A DNA stretch of 64,000 nucleotides. Origin: Bacteroidales bacterium (GTDB lineage: Bacteria > Bacteroidota > Bacteroidia > Bacteroidales > UBA3824). Positions 52,060 to 60,142 of this stretch are shown here, in pieces (within the stretch, counting starts at the first letter, position 1; every line of letters starts with the position of its first letter). The notes beneath the pieces were generated by a model. The model was not told the DNA's origin. It made no database searches and worked only from the letters and a program-made list of their open reading frames with translations. The stretch lies in the NCBI GenBank assembly GCA_016286055.1, contig JAEERW010000007.1:93766-157765 (forward strand), in the 5' to 3' direction. A program made the position numbers and the translations under genes.

Positions 52060-52091
52060 CAAAGATAACACAAAAAAGTGGCAACACCAAA
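52060..52091 (-). promoter_or_regulatory. Promoter of the archaeal-type ATPase gene
   Basis: On the minus strand TTTG (52088-52091), a 20-base spacer and TATCTTTG (52060-52067), 20 bases before ATG 52039. The first palindrome starts three bases upstream of the TTTG. Confidence 0.7.
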
Positions 52092-52093
52092 CA

Positions 52094-52137
52094 TTTTGGG
52101 CGAAATCTATCTATTTTTAGGTAGATTTCGCCCAAAA
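52094..52137. repeat. Perfect 16-base inverted repeat
   Basis: TTTTGGGCGAAATCTA at 52094-52109 and its exact complement at 52122-52137, loop of 12 bases. Directly upstream of the ATPase promoter. Confidence 0.88.
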
Positions 52138-52147
52138 ACTTAATTTC

Positions 52148-52185
52148 TGGGCGAAATCCACACTATTTTGGGTACATTTCGCCCA
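52148..52185. repeat. Second inverted pair of the same motif
   Basis: TGGGCGAAAT at 52148-52157 and its complement at 52176-52185. Compared with the first pair, both copies are shifted by about 51-52 bases (five helical turns). Confidence 0.82.
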
Positions 52186-52204
52186 AAATATCAACCTCCA
52201 ACAC

Positions 52205-52235
52205 TTGCACATTTGCAGCCAACAAACTAACTTTG
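52205..52235 (+). promoter_or_regulatory. Promoter of the VanW-family gene
   Basis: TTG at 52205-52207, 20-base spacer, TAACTTTG at 52228-52235, 18 bases before ATG 52254. It rules out a TTG start at 52233. Confidence 0.6.
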
Positions 52236-52253
52236 CCCAAAATTGTTGCCACC

Positions 52254-53084
52254 ATGAAACCGAAATCTCATCGTAACTTTTGCGATCGTAACCCGCTGTT
52301 TTGGACTATCTCAAAGCACAAAAACATCGTTGCGCGAAGATTAAAAAACCTTTTAGGAAAAGACCGTTTTGCCAAAACCAAACAAACCGACAAACTGCCC
52401 GAAATCATATCCTCATACACATCTGTGCTGATTAAAACCGGAAAAGGCATCGACCCCGTTACACAACAAAACAAGGCCGTAAACATCCGCATTGCCGCCG
52501 CAAAAATCTCTGGCATAATAATAAAACCCGGCGAAACTTTCTCGTTTTGGCGCATTGTGGGCACCACTACCAAACGAAAGGGCTACAAAGAGGGACGTAT
52601 TCTCAAAAACAACAAACTTATCACCGGCACAGGCGGAGGTCTATGCAATCTTGCCAACACTATTAATAATATGGTGTTACATAGTCCGCTCACAATCACC
52701 GAGTTTCACAAACACACCGACGCACTTGCCTGCGACATCGATCACCGCGTTCCAATGGCAAACGGCACGTCGGTAAGTTTCAACTATATCGACTATCGTT
52801 TCAAAAACACTACAAATCAGAATGTTCAGTTAATTCTTTGGTGCGACGATACCAACCTTTACGGAGAACTCCGTAGCACAAAGTCTTTTGATTACACTTA
52901 TGCTTTAATTGAAGAAGGACACCATTTTGAACGTCAAGGCGATACCTATTACCGGATTTCTAAAATTTACCGCACAACCACACTCCGCGCCACAGGAGAA
53001 ATCACCGCCAAAGAACTAATATGGGACAACCGCTCCGAAGTAATGTTCGACCCTGCGTTGATTCCGGCGGAAATGATTTGGTAA
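52254..53084 (+). CDS. VanW family protein
   Basis: A 276-residue protein from ATG 52254. The VanW domain covers most of it: KAVNIRIAAAKISGIIIKPG, FSFWRIVGTTTKRKGYKEGR, then GTGGGLCNLANTINNMVLHS and a late VSFNYIDYRF. The family is named after a gene in some vancomycin-resistance clusters, but the biochemical function is unknown and stand-alone copies in Bacteroidota are not linked to resistance. No van genes are nearby. It is divergent from the ATPase gene across the palindromic region. Confidence 0.87.
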   Translation: MKPKSHRNFCDRNPLFWTISKHKNIVARRLKNLLGKDRFAKTKQTDKLPEIISSYTSVLIKTGKGIDPVTQQNKAVNIRIAAAKISGIIIKPGETFSFWRIVGTTTKRKGYKEGRILKNNKLITGTGGGLCNLANTINNMVLHSPLTITEFHKHTDALACDIDHRVPMANGTSVSFNYIDYRFKNTTNQNVQLILWCDDTNLYGELRSTKSFDYTYALIEEGHHFERQGDTYYRISKIYRTTTLRATGEITAKELIWDNRSEVMFDPALIPAEMIW

Positions 53085-53091
53085 TATAAAA

Positions 53092-53146
53092 GTTGGAAAA
53101 GTACCAAAATAATGGCATTTTTATGTTGGAAAAGTCCCCAAAATTA
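53092..53146. repeat. Two direct repeats, GTTGGAAAAGT type
   Basis: GTTGGAAAAGTACCAAAATAA at 53092-53112 and GTTGGAAAAGTCCCCAAAAT at 53125-53144, start to start 33 bases apart. An eight-base inverted repeat, TTATCTAT with ATAGATAA (53148-53166), follows. They lie just upstream of the TPM gene promoter. Confidence 0.75.
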
Positions 53147-53181
53147 CTTATCTATATAATAGATAATCGTAATATTTTTAG

Positions 53182-53189
53182 TATCTTTG
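53182..53189 (+). promoter_or_regulatory. Promoter -7 element of the TPM gene
   Basis: TATCTTTG, 33 bases before ATG 53223; an in-frame ATG or other start at 53187 would lie inside it. Confidence 0.65.
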
Positions 53190-53222
53190 CTTTGTAACAA
53201 TCAATTCAAAACTGTTATTAAT

Positions 53223-54164
53223 ATGAGAAAAACACTTATATTCATTATTTGTATAGTACTTGTTGCAATTAATCTTCAAGCACAAGAGACAGAATACGCC
53301 AATGGTTGGGATAGATACCAAATTGCCAAACGTACTGACGCAAACCCATTGGTTAATAAATCATTTCTCAAAGGGAATCTTACAGAACGTCAAAAAGAGT
53401 TGGCTCTTGCCACTCCCTACGTTGACTCATCTCTCAAAGTATACGACGTTGCGCATTTGCTATCCGCCGAAGATTACAACTATATACAAAAAAGGGCAAA
53501 GGCATTTGTTGCAAAAAATAATATTGATTTAGTTATTGTTACCATTGACAACAATAACAAAGAAGCAAGCGAAAATAATAATGCGAGCGAAAATTATGCG
53601 ATGGATTTTTATGAATACAACGACTTTGGCAAAGGTGAGGCATCAATCGATGGTTACGATGGTGTAATATTATTAATTGATATGCAAAACCGAAAATTCT
53701 GCATTCTTGACATAGGCATGCCGAATGAAAAATACTGGATAGCGCGCACTTATCTCAATAAGTATATAGATAATATGGCTACATTTCTAACAGCGGAAGA
53801 ATATTCTGCGGCTATAAAATATTTTATAAATGCTTACGAAAGTGATTTAAATAATGCCAAAGCCTTTTACGAAAAAAATTCTCAATACTCTAACTTTAAA
53901 AAAATTTTAGGTGCTTGGGTATCAAGGAGCAACGACAACGGAATGGCTTTCCTATTTTATCCTAATGGAAGTATATTCGCCGAAGGTAAGAATATAAACA
54001 CAAAATTTAACTCATGGCGTATGAAAGATAACAACACCATCGAATTTGAAATATTACATGGTGACATGTCGTTTTATATGCCGTGGAATATAGAAATATC
54101 TAATGACAACCTCACAATTAACTCAGGTGAAGTCCAAATTGATTTAGTTAGATATTTAGACTAA
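53223..54164 (+). CDS. Exported TPM-domain protein
   Basis: A 313-residue protein from ATG 53223 with a signal peptide (MRKTLIFIICIVLVAINLQA). A TPM domain covers about 70-205: VYDVAHLLSAEDYNYIQKRA, NNIDLVIVTIDN, GYDGVILLIDMQNRKFCILD. TPM proteins are linked to photosystem repair in plants and to envelope functions in bacteria; some members are reported to act as phosphatases. The last 85 residues form a separate beta-rich domain starting ILGAWVSRSNDNGMAFLFYP, like lipocalin or META-type small domains. The AraC gene follows after 18 bases. Confidence 0.83.
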   Translation: MRKTLIFIICIVLVAINLQAQETEYANGWDRYQIAKRTDANPLVNKSFLKGNLTERQKELALATPYVDSSLKVYDVAHLLSAEDYNYIQKRAKAFVAKNNIDLVIVTIDNNNKEASENNNASENYAMDFYEYNDFGKGEASIDGYDGVILLIDMQNRKFCILDIGMPNEKYWIARTYLNKYIDNMATFLTAEEYSAAIKYFINAYESDLNNAKAFYEKNSQYSNFKKILGAWVSRSNDNGMAFLFYPNGSIFAEGKNINTKFNSWRMKDNNTIEFEILHGDMSFYMPWNIEISNDNLTINSGEVQIDLVRYLD

Positions 54165-54182
54165 ATGGCAATAGATTAAATA

Positions 54183-54911
54183 ATGTTTTCCACCCCAATG
54201 CAATACCTATTAACCAACGACCATAGTATAGAATTTGTTGTAACAGAGGATATTACAAAAGATTTTGGACTGCATACCCATACATCGCACTACATTGTTT
54301 CATACATTACACAGGGCGGTGCGGATCTCTATTACAACAACGTAAATCTTGCATTACATCAGGGCGACACCTTTATAATACGACCTTATATGCCGCACTC
54401 AGTAAAAGTGGAGAAAGGCGCGCAGATTATATCGCTGTGTATCAATAAGAATATACTATCTACCGAAACCGCCGAGAGCCTTTGCAACATTATTAAAACA
54501 AAATACACCGAAGCCAATCTCAATAAAGCCGCATTGCAATCTTTTTTAGAAGCAATTGCATTAATTTACAACAACTTAGACAAATATCTTCCTTCCGAAA
54601 TTCAAGCCATTGCCGATAAAATAGCATCAATGTCAACATCACCTTGCTCATTAGACCAACTTTCTGAGGAAGTGTTTGTTAGCAAATACCATTTGATACG
54701 CAAATTCAAAGCCTCCACGGGACTTACCCCACATCAGTTTCTTATACAGGTGCGTGTGCGCAATGCTCAAAAAGAAATTGCCAACGGCAATCGCCTGATA
54801 GACGCAGCGTTAGACAACGGTTTTTACGATTCAAGCCATTTTGACAAATGCTTTGAAAAGATTGTTGGCATTTCGCCGAGTGAATATTCCAAAAAGAGTC
54901 GGGGAATATAA
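54183..54911 (+). CDS. AraC-family regulator with cupin sensor domain
   Basis: A 242-residue regulator. Residues 10-100 form a cupin-like ligand domain (LHTHTSHYIVSYITQGGADL, then DTFIIRPYMPHSV). The two helix-turn-helix units of AraC lie at about 150-240 (DQLSEEVFVSKYHLIRKFKA, and GFYDSSHFDKCFEKIVGISP). It would bind DNA and regulate the adjacent cupin gene, 81 bases on, which has its own promoter. The ligand is unknown. Possibly read through from the TPM gene, as the gap is only 18 bases. Confidence 0.9.
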   Translation: MFSTPMQYLLTNDHSIEFVVTEDITKDFGLHTHTSHYIVSYITQGGADLYYNNVNLALHQGDTFIIRPYMPHSVKVEKGAQIISLCINKNILSTETAESLCNIIKTKYTEANLNKAALQSFLEAIALIYNNLDKYLPSEIQAIADKIASMSTSPCSLDQLSEEVFVSKYHLIRKFKASTGLTPHQFLIQVRVRNAQKEIANGNRLIDAALDNGFYDSSHFDKCFEKIVGISPSEYSKKSRGI

Positions 54912-54951
54912 AATCAGCAATTTTTTACAAGCATATACCGTCGCCGCGCCG

Positions 54952-54959
54952 TAATTTTG
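54952..54959 (+). promoter_or_regulatory. Promoter -7 element of the cupin gene
   Basis: TAATTTTG, 33 bases before ATG 54993, in the gap where the AraC regulator would be expected to bind. Confidence 0.6.
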
Positions 54960-54992
54960 CGCTGTAAAACAATTTAAAACAGCGTAGAAAAA

Positions 54993-55376
54993 ATGGATAC
55001 ATTTGAACAATTCAACAACGGCAGCCTTGCGCTCCCCAACAAAACAGTGGCATTTGCCAACCTAAAATGGAACGCCCATCCAACATTCAAAGGCGTATAT
55101 CTCAAACACATAGTTACCGCCGCCGACACCAACGGCACATTTAGTTACCATCTTGTAAAAATCGACCCAGGATGCAAAATTGCACTTCACACACATAATC
55201 CTCAGTTAGAAACTCACGAGGTAATCAGCGGCGAAGGTACTTGTCTCAATGATGGCAAAACACTTGATTATAAGCCGGGTACAATCAGCATCATCCCCGC
55301 CCAAATACCCCACGAAGTAACCGCCGGCGACAAAGGATTGTACCTTTTTGCCAAGTTTATGCCTGCGTTGTGTTAA
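54993..55376 (+). CDS. Cupin-domain protein
   Basis: A 127-residue single-domain cupin. The two metal-binding motifs are visible as ALHTHNPQLETHEVISGEG (His, His, Glu and a further His) and KPGTISIIPAQIPHEV. Small cupins of this type are dioxygenases, isomerases or sugar-binding proteins; which applies cannot be said. It lies after an AraC regulator that itself has a cupin sensor, so the two may respond to the same small molecule. It has its own promoter and terminator. Confidence 0.88.
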   Translation: MDTFEQFNNGSLALPNKTVAFANLKWNAHPTFKGVYLKHIVTAADTNGTFSYHLVKIDPGCKIALHTHNPQLETHEVISGEGTCLNDGKTLDYKPGTISIIPAQIPHEVTAGDKGLYLFAKFMPALC

Positions 55377-55411
55377 TAATAAATAACGATCATCAACCAC
55401 TTCCCCATAAT

Positions 55412-55450
55412 ATCCGCCTGAAAGACAAATTCATTTCGGCGGATTTTTTA
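55412..55450 (+). terminator. Terminator after the cupin gene
   Basis: ATCCGCC (55412-55418) pairs with GGCGGAT (55438-55444), extended by GAAA/TTTC past one bulged base, followed by six T. Confidence 0.8.
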
Positions 55451-55483
55451 TCTAAATAAATAACACTCAATAATAAATTTCAT

Positions 55484-55491
55484 TATATTTG
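55484..55491 (+). promoter_or_regulatory. Promoter -7 element of the toxin-antitoxin pair
   Basis: TATATTTG, 24 bases before ATG 55516. Confidence 0.65.
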
Positions 55492-55515
55492 CAGCAATAA
55501 TCAACGCAAACAATT

Positions 55516-55737
55516 ATGGAAGCAACATCTAATATACAGTTTTTAATCGACATTGATGATATTTCCCTTCTGAAAGATATCAAAAAGGCTTTTTCGATGG
55601 TAAAGGGCGTGAGAAAAATACGCATTCCTGAACTAAAAAGACTTACTGAATATGAGCAATCTGTAAAAGAGGCAAGAGAAGGCAAGGTTAACCGCTATGC
55701 CACTCCGGAAGAGTTCTTCAATAAAATGGGAATATAA
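55516..55737 (+). CDS. Antitoxin of a YafQ-type pair
   Basis: A 73-residue protein. The N-terminal half (IQFLIDIDDISLLKDIKKAF) could form the strand-helix dimer part and the C-terminal half (KEAREGKVNRYATPEEFFNK) is the flexible toxin-binding tail seen in antitoxins. Its stop shares one base with the toxin start (TAATG), which couples their translation. It does not look like DinJ or RelB; the family is not named with confidence. Such antitoxins usually repress their own promoter. Confidence 0.82.
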   Translation: MEATSNIQFLIDIDDISLLKDIKKAFSMVKGVRKIRIPELKRLTEYEQSVKEAREGKVNRYATPEEFFNKMGI

Positions 55738-56012
55738 TGGCATACGAAATTATCACTACCAAACGCTTTGAAAAAGAGGTTAAAAGGTGCATCAAGCGTG
55801 GTTATGACATGTCGAAACTTAAAACAGCCATTAATATTTTGGCAAAAGAAGGTCATTTGCCCCCAAAATACAAGCCTCACATTCTCCATGGCAACCGCAA
55901 TAATCAATGGGAATGTCATTTAGAATCAGATTGGCTTCTAATTTGGGAACAAAATGATCAAGAACTTACTATGCTAATGCTTAATACTGGAACACATTCC
56001 GATGTGTTTTAA
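55737..56012 (+). CDS. YafQ/RelE-family toxin (mRNA interferase)
   Basis: A 91-residue toxin of the RelE/ParE fold, closest to YafQ. The N-terminal EIITTKRFEKEVKRCIKRGY and the family motif HILHGNRNNQWECHLESDWLL are clear, with a late His (TGTHSDVF) that in YafQ is catalytic. It should cleave mRNA on the ribosome when not bound by the antitoxin. The gene is complete and the pair looks intact. It ends three bases before the stop of the convergent gene. Confidence 0.92.
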   Translation: MAYEIITTKRFEKEVKRCIKRGYDMSKLKTAINILAKEGHLPPKYKPHILHGNRNNQWECHLESDWLLIWEQNDQELTMLMLNTGTHSDVF

Positions 56013-56015
56013 TCT

Positions 56016-56747
56016 TTAATCATACAACCCAATATTCTTTTCGTCAACTTGTTGTTCAACTGATGTTAACTGTATCTTCTTGTGGGTTGTGCGGTCGTAG
56101 CGGTAGAAGGTTTCGGTTTTGCCGTCGTATTCAGAGAATACAAACGAGTTGCCGCCAGTAAAGTTGAAACTACTTATCGACTGCGAAACCTGCTCCAAAC
56201 CGTTGCCGTCGTAATCCGATACGTAGAGCATCACATTATCCATACCGTTGAGCAACTTATCGTTGTTAGTATCTTGGTTTACAACCGCATAGATATTGTA
56301 ATCACACATCAACTGGTACGGCTCAGAATCAAAATAAGCAAAAGAATATTTGTAGATAAGGGCGTTTTTGTCGAAAAGACGCTTTTGTACTCCATCTTTT
56401 ACAAAAATTAAGTTGGCAACTGCGGGGTTGAAACTTTTAAACGAGTTTTGTATCGATTTGCCCAAGGCAGAACCCTCCACAAGTTCGTCGCTACGGATAG
56501 CAGTACTCTGAACTGCAAATACATACACATCTTTAACGGCTTTCATAAAAGATACAGTTTCGCGCACCTCGGTATTATCGTCGGGGTCGGAAGTGTCGGC
56601 AATGATAATTTGGTTCGGTGGCTCGTAGTCGTGTCCGCCAAACATATCGTAAGCGACTGCGCACAAAAAGATTATCAATGCCACGCCAGCCACAAGAATC
56701 AGCACGGCGTCAATTTTTTTTACAGTTTCAATAAATCGGTTTTCCAT
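56016..56747 (-). CDS. Single-span membrane protein of unknown function
   Basis: A 243-residue protein with one N-terminal span (about 14-33, VLILVAGVALIIFLCAVAYD) after a short cytoplasmic part. The remainder should lie outside the inner membrane: an acidic linker, then a beta-rich domain with aspartate-rich stretches (NQDTNNDKLLNGMDNVMLYV, and VSDYDGNG) that look like calcium-binding or propeller-type loops. Family not recognised. It has its own promoter match and is convergent with the toxin gene. Confidence 0.8.
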   Translation of the reverse strand: MENRFIETVKKIDAVLILVAGVALIIFLCAVAYDMFGGHDYEPPNQIIIADTSDPDDNTEVRETVSFMKAVKDVYVFAVQSTAIRSDELVEGSALGKSIQNSFKSFNPAVANLIFVKDGVQKRLFDKNALIYKYSFAYFDSEPYQLMCDYNIYAVVNQDTNNDKLLNGMDNVMLYVSDYDGNGLEQVSQSISSFNFTGGNSFVFSEYDGKTETFYRYDRTTHKKIQLTSVEQQVDEKNIGLYD

Positions 56748-56775
56748 AATAGATAAGATTAAATTATTTTATGGA

Positions 56776-56783
56776 CAAATGTA
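56776..56783 (-). promoter_or_regulatory. Promoter -7 element of the membrane protein gene
   Basis: The minus strand reads TACATTTG, 29 bases before ATG 56747. Confidence 0.55.
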
Positions 56784-56881
56784 GCGCATTTACCCCGCCC
56801 AAACAATATCTCCTCTGCCAAATAGAATTAAAATACGTTAAGGATGGTTAACTAGGAGGAGAATGAATTCAAATACCAATG

Positions 56882-58032
56882 CTAAAACAGACAATGCCAC
56901 AACCAGTCAAAAAACGATACCAATAATGCTATAATAACCGCAACAATCGGGGAACAATAGACTATGAGAAAAATCCACAAAATAATATTGTTGTGTCGCT
57001 GATTCGCTTTTTCTCCTAATTTCTCAGCCTGCAATTTTTCCGCTTTTTTTTGGAATAGTTGAATCTTACTATTAATCTCCTCTTTATCCATTGAATTATT
57101 AGACAAAGCCAATGCATTCTGCAACAAATTGACGGAATAATCTGGCGAAAATTTTCGTATGTTGTATTCATCGATAGAACATTCGTAAAGCATATTTGCA
57201 AGGCGATCCGAAGTAAGTTGAAACCTCGGATTGTCGGGCGCGGAAATTTTTTTGAGCACATTTAATTCATCCTCAATATCGCAAAGAAGTTTCACTCCTA
57301 TGCCATTTTGGGGAAGAACAGAATTCGCCTTACGCCCCTCGGTGTTAAGAAGGTCTAATGATCCTTAGCGTCTTGTATGGCTTTATTCATTTTGGCGAGA
57401 GTATCATCAGAAATAGTAGGAATTAAATAATCAAGCCAAAATGGAGATGGATTGGAATCCAACAACTCGTTCGGAGTAATATTGGTTACAAGGGTATCCA
57501 CAAAAGTTTGCATCAAATCATCAGAACTTTTGACAAGAGTTCCCTTAGAATCAACTGCCTTTAAAAAATCGTCTGAGTATTTTGTGTAAAGTTTTTCGGC
57601 ATTTTGCAACGCCGATTTGAAATCACATTTCCATAAACAAATAATTATCCTATTTTGCAGCGACGAAAGATTATCTTCTCTATTCCAAATAGATAAAGCA
57701 TTATTTTGTTCACCAGCAAAAAGTGCATCAAAAGCCTTCTCGTCGAGAGGTGTCATCCTCAAAAACCAAAACTGCGCATATTTGAGTCGCTCTTCTGAGT
57801 TGGAAAGCAAAGCCAAAGCATTGTCTAAATCTTCCAACGAATGAGACAGGTTAGATTCTACATTCATATTTTTAACCCTCGGCAAATCAAGAGGATAATC
57901 TATATTTTTACCAACCTCCAAAAATTTAGTAGTCTTGCTGATGCTTGCCACAATTTCTCTATACGACGAGTTGGCATACACGCCCAAAACTCTGAATGGG
58001 TTGTCTAATATAATTTTAGGTACTGATGCCAT
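56882..58032 (-). pseudogene. J-domain-like membrane protein gene broken by one base
   Basis: Two reading frames join into one gene. The upstream part (58032 to 57355, 225 residues) starts MASVPKIILDNPFRVLGVYA, a J-domain-like beginning of a Bacteroidota family I recall but cannot name, and ends ...KDH at a TAG. Reading the next frame from the same point gives LDLLNTEGRKANSVLPQNGI and continues to the stop at 56882, with a C-terminal membrane span (NIILWIFLIVYCSPIVAVII). One extra T in the TT at 57357-57358 (minus strand CATTAG to CATTTAG) restores a protein of 383 residues. It is either a real mutation or a sequencing error. As it stands, a second start would be GTG 57295. Confidence 0.75.
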
Positions 58033-58050
58033 TAATTTTTTCTTAACAAA

Positions 58051-58212
58051 TCAATCAGCATTATTATCCAACAAAGCATTTGCCATTTGGATAACCCTTT
58101 CTATAAACTCTCCTGTTGGTTCTACAAAAGGTCTGACATCATCCTCAATCAGACCGTATGTATCATCATAATCTCCTGTCTGACGCATAGTAAACAATTT
58201 GTGATAGAGATT
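58051..58212 (-). pseudogene. Remnant of a HEPN-domain toxin gene
   Basis: An open frame of 53 codons begins after a stop at 58213 and ends with TGA at 58051. It reads NLYHKLFTMRQTGDYDDTYG and then a helical end, RPFVEPTGEFIERVIQMANA, which is the C-terminal third of HEPN-domain proteins that pair with MNT nucleotidyltransferases. The MNT gene ends ATGA at 58222-58219, the normal overlap for a HEPN start, but the frame from that ATG does not fit. About 65 N-terminal codons are missing, so the gene has an internal deletion. Confidence 0.7.
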
Positions 58213-58218
58213 TCAAAC

Positions 58219-58548
58219 TCATAACGCAACTCCTTCTTTCATAACGTTTTTGTAAAATGGTGTAAAACTCTTGCCTTCCCATTCTGCCATTGTGTACATC
58301 ACAGGGTTAATCATAGAGTCTATTGCCCACCCCAGTTCGCGCACAGGATAACTCACCTTGTCAACATCATCAGAAGTAATACTGGGTTTGTCTAAGAGTA
58401 TAAGCACATCCCAGTCGCTGTCGTTACGGGCATCGCCACGGGCACGAGAACCGAAAAGATATGCCTTACCCTTGACAGGCGCAATACTAACAAAAATATT
58501 GTTAAGGCAATCGCTGATAACTTGTATGGTATTGTTAGTCTTATCCAT
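58219..58548 (-). CDS. MNT-type nucleotidyltransferase, antitoxin of a decayed HEPN pair
   Basis: A 109-residue minimal nucleotidyltransferase from ATG 58548. It has the fingerprint FGSRARGDARNDSDWDVLIL with two catalytic Asp. In MNT-HEPN modules this protein adds AMP units to the HEPN toxin and so blocks it. Here the HEPN gene directly downstream is only a remnant, so the antitoxin is an orphan. A GTG at 58557 is an alternative start. Confidence 0.88.
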   Translation of the reverse strand: MDKTNNTIQVISDCLNNIFVSIAPVKGKAYLFGSRARGDARNDSDWDVLILLDKPSITSDDVDKVSYPVRELGWAIDSMINPVMYTMAEWEGKSFTPFYKNVMKEGVAL

Positions 58549-58570
58549 AGCAAACACTTTTATTTGTTTG

Positions 58571-58578
58571 CAAATATA
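58571..58578 (-). promoter_or_regulatory. Promoter -7 element of the MNT gene
   Basis: The minus strand reads TATATTTG, 22 bases before ATG 58548. Confidence 0.6.
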
Positions 58579-58590
58579 AGAAAAAATATC

Positions 58591-59103
58591 TTACTCAGCC
58601 ACCAATTCCTTTATCTTATTTTCCAACGCTGGGCCGCGGAGGTTTTTGGCGATGATGATGCCGTCTTGGTCGATAAGGAAGTTCATCGGGATGGATTCTA
58701 ATTCGTAAACTGTGGATGCCTCGCCATACCAGCCTTTGTAGTCGCATACGTGCGATGCCCAAGTGAGTTGGTCTTTTTCGATTGCCTTGGTCCACGCGCT
58801 CTTGTTGTTGTCGAGCGAAACCGAAAATACCTCGAAGCCGTCGCCCGATTTAAATTTTTTGTCGTGGTAAGCATTGTAGACAGCCACAACGTTGGGGTTT
58901 TCTCTGCGGCACGGACCGCACCACGATGCCCAAAAATCTATCAGCACAAGTTTGCCTTTGAGCGACGAAAGTTTCAGCACTTGGTCGTCGGGAGTTTTAG
59001 CGGATATTTCGGGAGCCTTGTCGCCGATATTAAGTCCCACGTTTTGAGCCACGCCCAGCATAGGCAGCAGTAGAATTGCAATTACAAAAAAAATCTTATT
59101 CAT
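58591..59103 (-). CDS. TlpA-like thioredoxin-fold oxidoreductase
   Basis: A 170-residue periplasmic protein with a signal peptide (about 1-19, ending GVAQ) and a thioredoxin domain of the TlpA/ResA type. The redox pair is Cys62 and Cys65 (WASWCGPCRRENP); the cis-proline loop is SIPMNFLID. It would reduce disulfides in the envelope, for example during cytochrome c maturation. It is divergent from the sdh operon next to it. No specific partner is visible. Confidence 0.9.
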   Translation of the reverse strand: MNKIFFVIAILLLPMLGVAQNVGLNIGDKAPEISAKTPDDQVLKLSSLKGKLVLIDFWASWCGPCRRENPNVVAVYNAYHDKKFKSGDGFEVFSVSLDNNKSAWTKAIEKDQLTWASHVCDYKGWYGEASTVYELESIPMNFLIDQDGIIIAKNLRGPALENKIKELVAE

Positions 59104-59270
59104 AATACTATATTATTAAGGTGTTTTGTTATTATAACGGATAATGCCGATAAAAATTGCAGGGCTCGCTGATGTAAATATTATCCACTATTATTCAATT
59201 AGTTACAAAAAAAATCGAAATTTTATTAAATTATTTTTAAGATTTAATGCCGTATACGAGATTTTTGACG

Positions 59271-59278
59271 TACTTTTG
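59271..59278 (+). promoter_or_regulatory. Promoter -7 element of the sdh operon
   Basis: TACTTTTG, 56 bases before ATG 59334. Confidence 0.55.
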
Positions 59279-59333
59279 TTGCTTGAAAAATACTTTATTT
59301 GTACAACGATAATTAAAAAACAAGTAATCTGCT

Positions 59334-60107
59334 ATGAAAGGATTCTTTAAAAGTTCTATCGGGAAAAAACTGATAATGAGTATATCAGGTTTGTTCTTGA
59401 TATTGTTTCTGCTATTCCACCTGTGTATGAACGCGGTGGTATTGTTTAGCGAATGCGCCTACAACAGTGTTTGCGCATTCCTCGGCTCCAACTGGTATGC
59501 CGTTGCCGGCACGGTGATACTCGCCGCCGGATTTTTGGTGCACATCGTTTACGCGTTTGTGTTAACGATTCAGAACCGCAAGGCTCGTGGCACAGACCGC
59601 TACGACAGCCAGAATCTCCCCAAAGAAGTGGAGTTCGCTTCGAAGAATATGCTCGTTCTCGGCATCATTATCTTCTGCGGACTTATCACCCACTTTGGTC
59701 AGTTTTGGGCTAAGATGATGTTCGCCGACCTTATTGGCTGCGAAGAGGCAGAGAGCCTCTCTACCAACGGCGCTTATTGGATCAACTACTATTTCCACGA
59801 GTGCGGCGCATTAAGCATCGTGCTTACAGTAGTTTACCTCATTTGGTTCGCTGCCCTCTGGTTGCACTTGAACCACGGTTTTTGGAGCGCATTCCACACC
59901 GCTGGCCTTAGCAACAAGACTTGGATTCCTCGTCTCAAATGCATCGCCAAATGGTTCAGCACCATCGTTTGCTTAGGTTTTGCAGTTATCGTAATCTACG
60001 CTGCTTGTGGCGGAATCAAAGTTCCCCAAGGTTGCTGCAAAGACAAACAGGCTGTTGAATGTCAGCAAAGCACTCAGACTCCCTGCCAACAAGAGTCTAA
60101 CAAATAA
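59334..60107 (+). CDS. sdhC: Succinate dehydrogenase/fumarate reductase cytochrome b subunit
   Basis: A 257-residue integral membrane subunit of the b558 type (as in Bacteroidota, Bacillus and epsilonproteobacteria). Five spans are visible near 14-38, 55-78, 105-125, 158-178 and 207-225; several His within them (H29, H70, H120, H181) are heme-ligand candidates. It anchors SdhAB and passes electrons between menaquinone and the iron-sulfur subunit. After the last span the protein has a tail of about 30 residues with four Cys (234, 235, 243, 251), which I do not know from other members. First gene of the operon. Confidence 0.9.
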   Translation: MKGFFKSSIGKKLIMSISGLFLILFLLFHLCMNAVVLFSECAYNSVCAFLGSNWYAVAGTVILAAGFLVHIVYAFVLTIQNRKARGTDRYDSQNLPKEVEFASKNMLVLGIIIFCGLITHFGQFWAKMMFADLIGCEEAESLSTNGAYWINYYFHECGALSIVLTVVYLIWFAALWLHLNHGFWSAFHTAGLSNKTWIPRLKCIAKWFSTIVCLGFAVIVIYAACGGIKVPQGCCKDKQAVECQQSTQTPCQQESNK

Positions 60108-60142
60108 TCTTAATCCATCATCTTAAAAAGAAAGAAACAATT

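Noticed and set aside
52094..52185. CRISPR-like array
   Set aside because: Only two inverted pairs of one motif, with short unequal spacing and no cas genes; better explained as operators or element ends.
52254..53084. Vancomycin resistance gene
   Set aside because: The VanW family name comes from association only; no vanA/B, vanH, vanX or vanRS genes are near.
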